Positions 16,508 to 24,089 of a stretch of 64,000 bases of DNA are shown one piece after another. The stretch's first letter is position 1. Each line of letters begins with the position of its first letter. The position numbers and the translations under genes are program-made. The DNA is from JADGOV01 sp963814355 (GTDB taxonomy: Bacteria; Actinomycetota; Actinomycetes; JADGOV01): assembly GCA_963814355.1 (NCBI GenBank), contig CAWFCZ010000015.1:118024-182023 (forward strand). The letters are read 5' to 3'. The notes beneath the pieces were generated by a model. The model saw only the letters and a program-made list of their open reading frames with translations. It was not told the DNA's origin and did not search any database.

Positions 16508-17044
16508 CTACGACTCTTGCGGCGGGGCAGCGGGATCGGCCGGTGCCGGCTGCGGTGTGGGCGGCTGGCGGATGGCCAGCGCGGCGGCGGACGACGCCAG
16601 TCCGACGGCCAGGGCGCCGAACCCCCAGCGCGGGCCGGACAGCCCGAGTCCGAACGCCCGGTCCAGGGAGTACCTGCCGGGTCCGGTGAAGGACAGCGCG
16701 GCGCCGACCGCCCCGAGCACCAGGGGGTATTCCCAGCCGCCGTTGGTGACCCAGGGCCCCTTGCCGGCGTGTGCGGTCTTGGCGGCCGTCGCCATCACAC
16801 CGATCAGTCCAGCGCCGGACAGCGGCGTCAGCAGGCCGCTGGCGATGCCGAGACCGGCCGAGAATTCCGTCCCTCCGTTAAGCAGGGCCCATGGCTTGCC
16901 CGGCCGGAAGCCGAGGCTCTCCACGAAGCCGGCGGTGCCCGCGATGCCATACCCGGCGTTCCACACGCCAAAGAGTTTCCCGGCGCCGTGGCCGACCATC
17001 AGCGGTCCCACGGTGCCCCGCAGCAGCAGCAGTGCGCCGTCCAT
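16508..17044 (-). CDS. DoxX family membrane protein
   Basis: 178 residues from ATG 17044. Four hydrophobic segments are visible (LLLLRGTVGPLMVGHGAGKLF; the FSAGLGIASGLLTPLSGAGLIGVM region; YPLVLGAVGAALSF; FGALAVGLASSAAALAI). VGHGAGKLFG and GTAGFVESLG are DoxX signatures. DoxX proteins are small integral membrane proteins; in mycobacteria a relative works with superoxide dismutase and thiol export, but a general role is not established. The proline/alanine-rich tail is cytoplasmic or extracellular. Confidence 0.85.
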   Translation of the reverse strand: MDGALLLLRGTVGPLMVGHGAGKLFGVWNAGYGIAGTAGFVESLGFRPGKPWALLNGGTEFSAGLGIASGLLTPLSGAGLIGVMATAAKTAHAGKGPWVTNGGWEYPLVLGAVGAALSFTGPGRYSLDRAFGLGLSGPRWGFGALAVGLASSAAALAIRQPPTPQPAPADPAAPPQES

Positions 17045-17110
17045 GTAGTTCCTCCCGCAGCAGTTCGCTAGACAACTAAATGCTGCCACGCCTTCTTGGC
17101 GGCGTCTAGC

Positions 17111-17172
17111 CCTTCGGGCGCCGCGACACCTTCGGGCGCCGCGACACCTTCGGGCGCCGCGACACCTTCGGG
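17111..17172. repeat. 18-bp tandem repeat, 3.4 copies
   Basis: CCTTCGGGCGCCGCGACA is repeated exactly three times (17111-17128, 17129-17146, 17147-17164) plus eight bases of a fourth copy, upstream of the DoxX gene and 30 bases after the end of the aldo/keto reductase gene. It lies outside supported genes. It could vary in copy number by slippage. Confidence 0.9.
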
Positions 17173-17202
17173 TATCCACGGCACCATCCGGGCGCGCGGG
17201 CC

Positions 17203-18228
17203 TCAGGCTTGGCTCTGAGACCGCCACATGTCGATACCGCCCTCGACGGCGTACCGGTCGATCTCGGCGAGTTCCTCGGTGGTGAAGTCCAGCCGGTCCA
17301 GCGCGGCCACGTTCTGCTCCAGCTGGGCGACGCTGCTCGCACCGATCACGAGCGAGGTCATCCGCGGGTCACGCAGCGCCCAGGCCAGCGCCATCTGGGC
17401 CAGCGACTGCCCACGGCGCTGCGCCACCTCGGCCAGTCCGCGTAACCGGTGGCGGTTGTCCTCGGTCAGCGCCTCCTCGGTGAGGGAGAAGTACCGGGTC
17501 ATCCGGGAGTCCGCCGGCACGCCGGAGAGGTACTTGTCGGTGAGCAGCCCCTGGGCCAGCGCGGTGAAGCCGATGCAGCCGACCCCCTCCCGCTCCAGCA
17601 CGTCGAGGAGACCCTCCTCGATCCAGCGATTGAGCATCGAGTACGACGGCTGGTGGATCAGCAGCGGCGTGCCGAGTTCGCGCAAGATCCTCACCGCCTG
17701 CGCCGTCCGCTCCGGGCCGTAGGAGGAAATGCCTGCATAGCGGGCCTTGCCGGAACGCACGGCGGTATCCAAGGCGCCCATCGTCTCCTCCAGCGGAGTC
17801 TCCGGATCCGGCCGGTGGGAGTAGAAGATGTCGACGTAGTCCAGGTCCAGCCGCGTCAGGCTGTCATCCAGGCTCGCCAGCAGGTACTTCCTCGAGCCCA
17901 GGTCACCGTAGGGCCCGGGCCACATGTCCCACCCGGCCTTGGTCGAGATCACCAGCTCGTTGCGGTACGGCCGAAAGTCCCTGCTCAGGATCGCGCCCGC
18001 GTTGCGTTCGGCGCTGCCGTAGGGCGGGCCGTAGTTGTTTGCCAGGTCGAAGTGGGTGATGCCCAGGTCGAAGGCGCGACGCATGATCGCCCTTGAGGTC
18101 TCCAGCGGCCGGTCGTCGCCGAAGTTCCACCAGAATCCCAGCGACAGCAGCGGCAGCCGAAGACCGCTGCGACCGCAGCGTCGATAGCTCATGGCGTCGT
18201 ACCGGTCCTCGGCGGCGAGATAGGTCAT
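17203..18228 (-). CDS. Aldo/keto reductase, L-glyceraldehyde-3-phosphate reductase type
   Basis: 341 residues. The TIM-barrel AKR motifs are GITHFDLANNYGPPYGSAE (Asp and catalytic Tyr), NELVISTKAGWDMWPGPYG (Lys), YVDIFYSHRPDPETPLEET (His) and GISSYGPE. The GPPYGSAE and STKAGWDMWPGPYG segments are characteristic of the YghZ/GpmgrA subgroup, which reduces L-glyceraldehyde 3-phosphate and methylglyoxal with NADPH. The C-terminus has TSLVIGASSVAQLEQNVAAL, the cofactor phosphate site. It probably acts in detoxifying reactive triose products. No operon partner. Confidence 0.9.
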   Translation of the reverse strand: MTYLAAEDRYDAMSYRRCGRSGLRLPLLSLGFWWNFGDDRPLETSRAIMRRAFDLGITHFDLANNYGPPYGSAERNAGAILSRDFRPYRNELVISTKAGWDMWPGPYGDLGSRKYLLASLDDSLTRLDLDYVDIFYSHRPDPETPLEETMGALDTAVRSGKARYAGISSYGPERTAQAVRILRELGTPLLIHQPSYSMLNRWIEEGLLDVLEREGVGCIGFTALAQGLLTDKYLSGVPADSRMTRYFSLTEEALTEDNRHRLRGLAEVAQRRGQSLAQMALAWALRDPRMTSLVIGASSVAQLEQNVAALDRLDFTTEELAEIDRYAVEGGIDMWRSQSQA

Positions 18229-18345
18229 GGCGCGACGCTACGCGCATGACGTCGGCTGGCAGCCCGGCGTCCGGCTCGATATTCAGGTGCGCCCATCAGT
18301 GGCCACCGAGATACTCCGGGTGCCGGCTCGATCCCTGGAGGCCTC

Positions 18346-19182
18346 ATGACGAACTACCCGGCCGCCGCCGCTGCAGCCCTGGCCCTGGCCGTGCTGGGGG
18401 GCGGGGTAGCCGCGGCCGCACCGGCGGCCGACCACACGGCGCCCACCCTGACCGTCCCACGGGCCGCCTCGTTCTTAGTCGGCCAGGCCATCGGTGACTC
18501 GACCGGCCCCGACGGCGCCCACCCGGAGACGTACCCGATCATGCAGCGGGTCCACTGGCGCGGATCCGACGCCAGCGGCATCTGCGGCTACACGATCGAG
18601 GAGACCTACGCCGGGGGGCCTCCGCAGGTCGTGGTGTCCAACACCCGCCGGACCACCTTCACCCGGGCCACCACGGACTACGACGACCAGCAGGGCGGCG
18701 GCAGTTTCAAGGTCGAGAGTTGGCGGATCACAGCGCGGGACTGCGCCGGCAACACGACCTCACGGGAGACCCTCGTCACCCCGGTGGTCACTCAGGAGAG
18801 CGGCTGGACTTACGGCTACCCGGGGGTGGACGTCACCTACCGCGGCTCGTGGGCGGTCGCGAACTGCGCCTGCTTCTCCGGCGACCAGACGAAGTACACC
18901 TCCGCTCCCGGAGCACAGGCCCTGATCAGTCGGCACTGGGCGGCCGGGGACCAGCTGGCGCTGGTGGTGGAGAAGGCGCCCAACCGTGGACGGTTCAGCG
19001 TCTCCGTTGACGGGGTCGCCCGGGCGACCGTCGACAGCTTCGCCGCCCACCCCACGCACCGCCTGGTGGTGTGGGTATCGGCCATGAAACCCGGCAGGCA
19101 CACGGTGACCCTCACCAACCTGGCCACGCCGGGTCGGCCGCGGATCGACCTCGATGCCATGCTGACCAATCCGTACAACTGA
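18346..19182 (+). CDS. Secreted protein of unknown function
   Basis: 278 residues beginning with a signal peptide (NYPAAAAAALALAVLGGGVAAAAP, cleavage likely near residue 28). The mature part has HTAPTLTVP, SDASGICGYTIEE and ITARDCAGNT, which resemble Ig-like or cadherin-like repeats seen in exported actinobacterial proteins, and two cysteine pairs. The C-terminal half (about 170-278: GSWAVANCACFSGDQ, then RGRFSVSVDGVARATVD and PGRHTVTLTNLA) looks like a small beta-sandwich. It is followed by a large stem-loop that may terminate it. No enzymatic motif is seen. Confidence 0.75.
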   Translation: MTNYPAAAAAALALAVLGGGVAAAAPAADHTAPTLTVPRAASFLVGQAIGDSTGPDGAHPETYPIMQRVHWRGSDASGICGYTIEETYAGGPPQVVVSNTRRTTFTRATTDYDDQQGGGSFKVESWRITARDCAGNTTSRETLVTPVVTQESGWTYGYPGVDVTYRGSWAVANCACFSGDQTKYTSAPGAQALISRHWAAGDQLALVVEKAPNRGRFSVSVDGVARATVDSFAAHPTHRLVVWVSAMKPGRHTVTLTNLATPGRPRIDLDAMLTNPYN

Positions 19183-19206
19183 CCGCGCCGCCGGCTGGCC
19201 GTGCGC

Positions 19207-19280
19207 CCCCGAATCCGTGATCCAGGCCCGGCCAGCCACAGCCTGGTGTCGCTGGTGAGCCCTGGATCACGGATCCGGGG
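19207..19280. terminator. Large stem-loop downstream of the secreted protein gene
   Basis: Two 20-base arms, 19207-19226 and 19261-19280, are complementary at 19 positions and separated by a 34-base loop. It begins 25 bases after the stop of the secreted protein gene and precedes the PP2C gene. It has no T-run, which is common for actinobacterial hairpin terminators. It could also be a protein-binding palindrome (core TGATCCAGG). Confidence 0.5.
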
Positions 19281-19428
19281 CTGGGTTGCGGGTCGGGACC
19301 GGGCCTTGATCCCGGATCCGCCGCTGGCCCTGATCACCTGCCGCGGCGGCAGCGGGGAGCGTTCGGGGCCGGGCAGCGCGGTCGCCGAAACCCCGCCGGT
19401 ACCGGCATTCGCGGTAGGTTTCCCCGAG

Positions 19429-20622
19429 ATGGAGACACTTCCCGCCTTCGCCCAGCTCCTGCGGGAGTCGCAGCTGGCCAGCCCGGACCGGCTGGCCGAC
19501 ATCGTGGCCTCGGCCGCGACCCGTCTCGGCGCGGACTCCGCGGACATCCTGCTCATCGACTACGCCCAACGCCAGCTCCGGCACCTCCCCCCGGTCGGCG
19601 GTGAGGCCATTCTGCCGCTGGATGTCGACGGCTCGCTGTGCGGGCGGGCCTTCCGTCGAGTGGAAGTCATCAGCACGACGTATGACAATCAATGGCGGTT
19701 GCTGGTGCCGATCCTGGACTCGGTCGAACGGCTGGGCGTGCTGCGGCTGACGTTCCCGCCCGCGGTCGCGGACGACCCGGATCGGCGTGACCGGTGCGTG
19801 CTGTTCGCCACCCTGCTCGGGGAACTGCTGCCGGCCAAGGGTCAGTACGGCGATTCGCTGCAGCGGGTCGCCCGGTCCGAGACCATGGCGATCGCGGCCG
19901 AGATGCAGTGGCAGTTGTTGCCGCCGTTGACCTTCGGTACCGACCGGGTGGTCATCACCGGCCGGGTGGAGCCGTGTTACACGGTCGGCGGTGACATCTT
20001 CGACTACGCGGTGGACGGCGACACCGCGCGCTTCGCCATTTTCGACGCCATGGGGCACCGCCTCGGCGCCGGGGTGCTGGCGGCGGTGACCGTGGCCGCG
20101 TACCGGAACGCGCGGCGCTCCAACCTGGGACTCACGGCCACCGTGCTCAACATCGACGCGGTGATGGCGGAAGAGTTCGGCGAGGACAAGTTCGTCACCG
20201 GTATCCTCGGTGAACTCGACCTGGCCTCCGGCCGATTTCGCTGGGTCAACTGCGGACACCCCAACCCCCTGCTGGTGCGCGGGCAGCGCACCCTCGTCCC
20301 GCTCAGCTGCCCGCCGGCGCTGCCGTTGGGATTGGGCATCACCGACGTGAGCGTCTGCGAGCAGTGGCTGGAACCCGGGGACCGCCTCCTGCTGTATTCC
20401 GACGGCGTCGTGGAGGCGCGCAACGCCGAGGGGGAGTTCTTCGGCGTTGACCGGCTGGCGGACTTCGTCATCCGGGAAAGCGCGTCCGGCGAGGCGGCGC
20501 CGGAGGTGATGCGCCGGCTGACCCAGGCCCTGCTCACCCATCAGACCGGTCAACTACAGGATGACGCAACCAACCTGATAGTGGAGTGGAAGACGCACCG
20601 CGAGTCCCGGTTGCTGCCCTGA
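19429..20622 (+). CDS. PP2C/SpoIIE-type serine phosphatase with N-terminal GAF-like sensor
   Basis: 397 residues from ATG 19429. Residues 1-150 look like a GAF domain (ADIVASAATRLGADSADILLID, then VPILDSVERLGVLRLTF). The C-terminal SpoIIE-like phosphatase has EMQWQLLPPLTF, CYTVGGDIFDYAVDG and FAIFDAMGHRLGAGVLA with metal-binding aspartates, VNCGHPNPLLV and LLLYSDGVVEARN. Such RsbU-like proteins dephosphorylate anti-anti-sigma factors in partner-switching stress pathways. No kinase or STAS partner gene is adjacent, so its partner is elsewhere. The open frame continues upstream of 19429 through the stem-loop, but similarity starts at this ATG. Confidence 0.9.
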   Translation: METLPAFAQLLRESQLASPDRLADIVASAATRLGADSADILLIDYAQRQLRHLPPVGGEAILPLDVDGSLCGRAFRRVEVISTTYDNQWRLLVPILDSVERLGVLRLTFPPAVADDPDRRDRCVLFATLLGELLPAKGQYGDSLQRVARSETMAIAAEMQWQLLPPLTFGTDRVVITGRVEPCYTVGGDIFDYAVDGDTARFAIFDAMGHRLGAGVLAAVTVAAYRNARRSNLGLTATVLNIDAVMAEEFGEDKFVTGILGELDLASGRFRWVNCGHPNPLLVRGQRTLVPLSCPPALPLGLGITDVSVCEQWLEPGDRLLLYSDGVVEARNAEGEFFGVDRLADFVIRESASGEAAPEVMRRLTQALLTHQTGQLQDDATNLIVEWKTHRESRLLP

Positions 20623-20779
20623 GCCGGCGGCCGGGTCGATCTTTTCCTCGGAGCGCTGTCGCGCCGGCCCCGGGATAGGGCAGAATGACATCGCTGTTGC
20701 TCCCGGCGTGGTGCCCAGGCACCGCTCGAGATGACGAGGCCGCAGGGGAAGGCGATCCTCGTCGCAGACTCCGGAGGTA

Positions 20780-21262
20780 ATGGTGACCGCTCGCGGGATA
20801 TTGCACGTGCACACGTGCCCACCCGCGCTGTGCCCGCACGTCACCTGGGCGGTGGCGCGTGTGCTCGGCGCACCGATCGATTTGGCGTGGGCGCCGGCCG
20901 CCTCACCCGGCTTGCTGCGCGCCGAGTGCGAGTGGGACGCCGGCGTCGGCACGGCCGCCCGGTTGGCCTCGGCGCTCAAGGGCTGGCAGCCGTTGCGGTT
21001 CGAGGTCGTGGAGCTGGCTTCGCCGGGATGCGACGGCTGGCGGTACAGCTATACCGGTGCCCTCGGCTTGTTCTCCACGCCGATCAGTGCGAACGGCGAT
21101 GTCATGGTCGGCGAGGACCACCTCCGCTCGGCACTCGATGCGGGCGGGGACCTCCGGGCCCGACTGGACGGCCTGCTCGGCAGCGCCTGGGACGCCGAGT
21201 TGGAGGCCTACCGCAGGGCCGGGTACCTGGCCCCCGTCTCTCGGATTGCCCAGGTGGTTTAG
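20780..21262 (+). CDS. DUF3145 family protein
   Basis: 160 residues from ATG 20780, preceded by GGAGG at 20773. The sequence starts with RGILHVHTCPPALCPHVTWAV, continues with LRAECEWDAGVGTAARLASAL and WRYSYTGALGLFSTPISANGD, and matches the actinobacterial DUF3145 family throughout. The function is unknown; the family is nearly universal in Actinomycetia. It is 11 bases upstream of lutA on the same strand, but the association with lactate use is probably incidental. Confidence 0.88.
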   Translation: MVTARGILHVHTCPPALCPHVTWAVARVLGAPIDLAWAPAASPGLLRAECEWDAGVGTAARLASALKGWQPLRFEVVELASPGCDGWRYSYTGALGLFSTPISANGDVMVGEDHLRSALDAGGDLRARLDGLLGSAWDAELEAYRRAGYLAPVSRIAQVV

Positions 21263-21273
21263 GGTGCAGCCGT

Positions 21274-21963
21274 ATGCGAGTGGCCCTGTTTATCACCTGT
21301 TTCAACGACACCCTCTTCCCTGACGTCGGCAAGTCGGTCGTCACCGTTCTGGAACGTCTCGGTTGCGAGGTGGACTTCCCGATGGAACAGACCTGCTGCG
21401 GCCAGGTGCACCTCAACACCGGGTACCGGCCGGAAGCCGAGAAGCTGGCCAGGCGATTCAATGAGGTGTTCTCCTCCTACGACGCCATCGTCACGCCGTC
21501 GGGTTCGTGCGCCGGGACGGTACGCGAGGGTTACCCGACGCTGCTCGGGCTCGACGGCCCGCCGGTGCACGAGTTCACCGAGTTCCTCGTCGACGTGCTC
21601 GGGGTCACCGACGTCGGGGCCAGCTACCCGCACCGGGTGACCTATCACTCCACCTGCCATTCGCTGCGCGCGCTGAAGGTCGGGGACCGCCCCTACCGGC
21701 TGCTCAAGGAGGTCCGCGGTCTCGACCTCGTGGAACTGCCCGCGTCGGAGGAGTGCTGCGGTTTCGGCGGCACGTTCTCGGTGAAGAATCCGGACGTTTC
21801 CGCCGCGATGCTCGCCGACAAGATGCGTCACGTGATGGAGACCGGGGCCGAGGTGGTGACCGCGGTGGACACCTCCTGCCTGATGAACATCGGCGGCGGC
21901 CTGACGCATGCCCGAGCCGGCGTCCGCACCACCCACATCGCCGAGATCCTGGCGGCCCGCTGA
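21274..21963 (+). CDS. lutA: L-lactate dehydrogenase complex subunit LutA (cysteine-rich CCG domain protein)
   Basis: 229 residues. Two CCG domains are visible: MEQTCCGQVHLNTGY near residue 45 and ASEECCGFGGTFSVKNP near residue 160, with YHSTCHS and DTSCLMNIGGG completing the ligands. These motifs bind a non-cubane iron-sulfur cluster in LutA/LldE and heterodisulfide reductase subunits. With LutB and LutC it oxidises L-lactate to pyruvate. It starts the three-gene lut operon; lutB follows after 19 bases. Confidence 0.93.
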   Translation: MRVALFITCFNDTLFPDVGKSVVTVLERLGCEVDFPMEQTCCGQVHLNTGYRPEAEKLARRFNEVFSSYDAIVTPSGSCAGTVREGYPTLLGLDGPPVHEFTEFLVDVLGVTDVGASYPHRVTYHSTCHSLRALKVGDRPYRLLKEVRGLDLVELPASEECCGFGGTFSVKNPDVSAAMLADKMRHVMETGAEVVTAVDTSCLMNIGGGLTHARAGVRTTHIAEILAAR

Positions 21964-21982
21964 TGACCGAGCTGAGGACCCG

Positions 21983-23470
21983 ATGACCGACATCCTGGCG
22001 ACCCCCGGTACACCGGACAGCAAGCCGGTGACCTCGCACGGGGCCTCCCGTGACGACGTCATGTCGGGTGAGCACGAGACGCGGACCGTGGCCATGCCCT
22101 GGCCGCGCCGCCGGTTGACGCCATTTCCCGAGGCCGCCAAGGTCAAGCTGGCGGATACCCAACTCCGGCGGAACCTCCGTAAGGCGACGACCACGATCCG
22201 GGACAAGCGGCAGCGCGTGGTCGATGAGTTGCCGGACTGGGAGGAACTCCGCGAGGCCGGTCGAGCCATCAAGGCGGCCACCCTGCGGGACCTCGACACA
22301 CACCTTGAGCGGTTGGAGGCGTCGGTAACCGCGGCCGGCGGCATCGTGCACTGGGCCCGGGACGGCGCCGAGGCCAACGCCATCGTGGCCGGCATTGTCC
22401 GCCAGCACAACGTCGACTCCGTCGTCAAGATCAAGTCTTTGCTCACCGACGAGATCGACCTCAACGTCGCGCTCGCCGAGCAGGGCATCAGCGCGTGGGA
22501 GACCGACCTGGCCGAGCTCATCGTGCAACTCGGGCACGACGAGTCCTCGCACATCCTGGTGCCGGCGATCCACAAGAACCGCAACGAGATTCAGGAGATC
22601 TTCGCTCGTTCCGGTCTGGATCCCGCCTCGAACGAGCCCCGCGACCTGGCCATGGCCGCCCGGCAGCACCTGCGGAAGAAGTTCCTCAGCGCCAAGGTCG
22701 GGGTTTCCGGCGCCAACTTCGGCATCGCCGAGACCGGCTCGGTCGTCATCGTGGAGTCCGAGGGTAACGGGCGGATGTGCCTCACCCTGCCCGACGTGCT
22801 GATCTCGGTGATGGGGATCGAGAAGGTGCTGCCGACCTGGCAGGATCTGGAGGTCTTCCTACAGCTGCTCCCGCGCAGCTCCACCGGCGAGCGAATGAAC
22901 CCCTACACCTCGATCTGGACCGGCGTCACGCCCGGTGACGGGCCGCAGGAGTTCCACCTCGTCCTGATGGACAACGGGCGGACCGCCGCGCTGGCCGACG
23001 AGATCGGCCGTCAAGTGCTGCAGTGCATCCGCTGCTCGGCGTGCCTCAATGTCTGCCCGGTGTACGAGCGCACCGGCGGCCACGCCTACGGCTCGGTGTA
23101 CCCGGGACCGATCGGGGCGATCCTCACCCCGCTGCTGCAGGGCATGAAAGGCAGCGAGTCGCTGCCGTACGCGTCCTCGCTGTGCGGCCGGTGCTACGAA
23201 GTCTGTCCCGTCAAGATCGACATCCCGACGGTATTGGTGCACCTGCGGTCGAAGTCGGTGGAGTCCCACGACCACCTCTCGATCAACGACGCGGCCTTCC
23301 GCACCCTGTCCTGGATCTTCGCCGACCGGCGCCGATACGAGACTGCCCAGCGGCTCGGCAAGCTCGGGGGCCCGTTCGGCAGCGTTTTCCGCCCGTGGTC
23401 GGAGGTACGGGGGCCGCTCAAGGTCGCGCCGCAGTCATTCCGCTCCTGGTGGAAGGAGAACCGTACGTGA
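21983..23470 (+). CDS. lutB: L-lactate utilisation iron-sulfur protein LutB
   Basis: 495 residues from ATG 21983. The N-terminal LUD domain (about 80-320) contains HNVDSVVKIKSLLTDEIDLN and GANFGIAETGSVVIVESEGN. Two [4Fe-4S] motifs follow, CIRCSACLNVCPVY and CGRCYEVCPVKID, as in ferredoxin-like electron carriers. LutB passes electrons during lactate oxidation. Its length and domain order are normal. The stop overlaps the lutC GTG by four bases. Confidence 0.95.
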   Translation: MTDILATPGTPDSKPVTSHGASRDDVMSGEHETRTVAMPWPRRRLTPFPEAAKVKLADTQLRRNLRKATTTIRDKRQRVVDELPDWEELREAGRAIKAATLRDLDTHLERLEASVTAAGGIVHWARDGAEANAIVAGIVRQHNVDSVVKIKSLLTDEIDLNVALAEQGISAWETDLAELIVQLGHDESSHILVPAIHKNRNEIQEIFARSGLDPASNEPRDLAMAARQHLRKKFLSAKVGVSGANFGIAETGSVVIVESEGNGRMCLTLPDVLISVMGIEKVLPTWQDLEVFLQLLPRSSTGERMNPYTSIWTGVTPGDGPQEFHLVLMDNGRTAALADEIGRQVLQCIRCSACLNVCPVYERTGGHAYGSVYPGPIGAILTPLLQGMKGSESLPYASSLCGRCYEVCPVKIDIPTVLVHLRSKSVESHDHLSINDAAFRTLSWIFADRRRYETAQRLGKLGGPFGSVFRPWSEVRGPLKVAPQSFRSWWKENRT

Positions 23471-24063
23471 GCGCCCGGGAGGACGTGCTGGCCAGGATCC
23501 GATCGGCGGTGTCCGATGCTGCCCCGGCGGAGGCGGTGGTCCGCAGCTACCGCATCGACTACGACGACGAGGCGGTGATCGAGCGCTTCGCGGAGCGGGT
23601 CGCCGACTACAAGGCGACAGTCCGGCGAGTCTCCCGCGACGACCTGGCCGCCGCGGTCGCCGGCGAGGTCGGCGACCGCCGGGTCGGCATCCCGGCCGGC
23701 CTGCCGCCGGAGTGGGTGGCCGGGGTGAACACCGTGGTCGACGACGGATTGTCGATCTCCGAGCTCGACGGCCTCGACGGGGCGGTCACCGGGGCGAAGC
23801 TGGGGATCGCCGAAACCGGCACCATCGTGCTGGACGGCGGCGAAATCTGCGGCCGCCGCGCGCTGAGCCTGGTGCCGGACTGGCACCTGTGCGTGGTGGA
23901 CGCCGACGCCGTGGTCAACTCGGTGCCTCAGGCGGTGGCCGGGCTGCCGCCGACGGCGCCGATCACCTTCATCTCCGGCCCCTCGGCCACCAGCGACATC
24001 GAGTTGAACCGGGTCGAGGGCGTCCACGGCCCGCGTACCCTGACCATGCTCCTGGTGGGCTGA
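23467..24063 (+). CDS. lutC: Lactate utilisation protein LutC
   Basis: 198 residues starting with GTG 23467 inside the lutB stop (GTGA). It carries an LUD domain: RVGIPAGLPPEWV, TGAKLGIAETGTIVLDGG and ITFISGPSATSDIELNRVEGVHGP, the last being the strongly conserved C-terminal signature. It completes the LutABC complex. No lutR-type GntR regulator or lactate permease is next to the operon in this window. Confidence 0.93.
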   Translation: MSAREDVLARIRSAVSDAAPAEAVVRSYRIDYDDEAVIERFAERVADYKATVRRVSRDDLAAAVAGEVGDRRVGIPAGLPPEWVAGVNTVVDDGLSISELDGLDGAVTGAKLGIAETGTIVLDGGEICGRRALSLVPDWHLCVVDADAVVNSVPQAVAGLPPTAPITFISGPSATSDIELNRVEGVHGPRTLTMLLVG

Positions 24064-24089
24064 GCGGCTGGAGTCAGCCAACCCGACGA

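Noticed and set aside
16508..17227. Upstream extension of the DoxX protein through the 18-bp repeats
   Set aside because: The added residues are arginine-rich repeats from non-coding tandem DNA, and ATG 17044 gives the normal family start.
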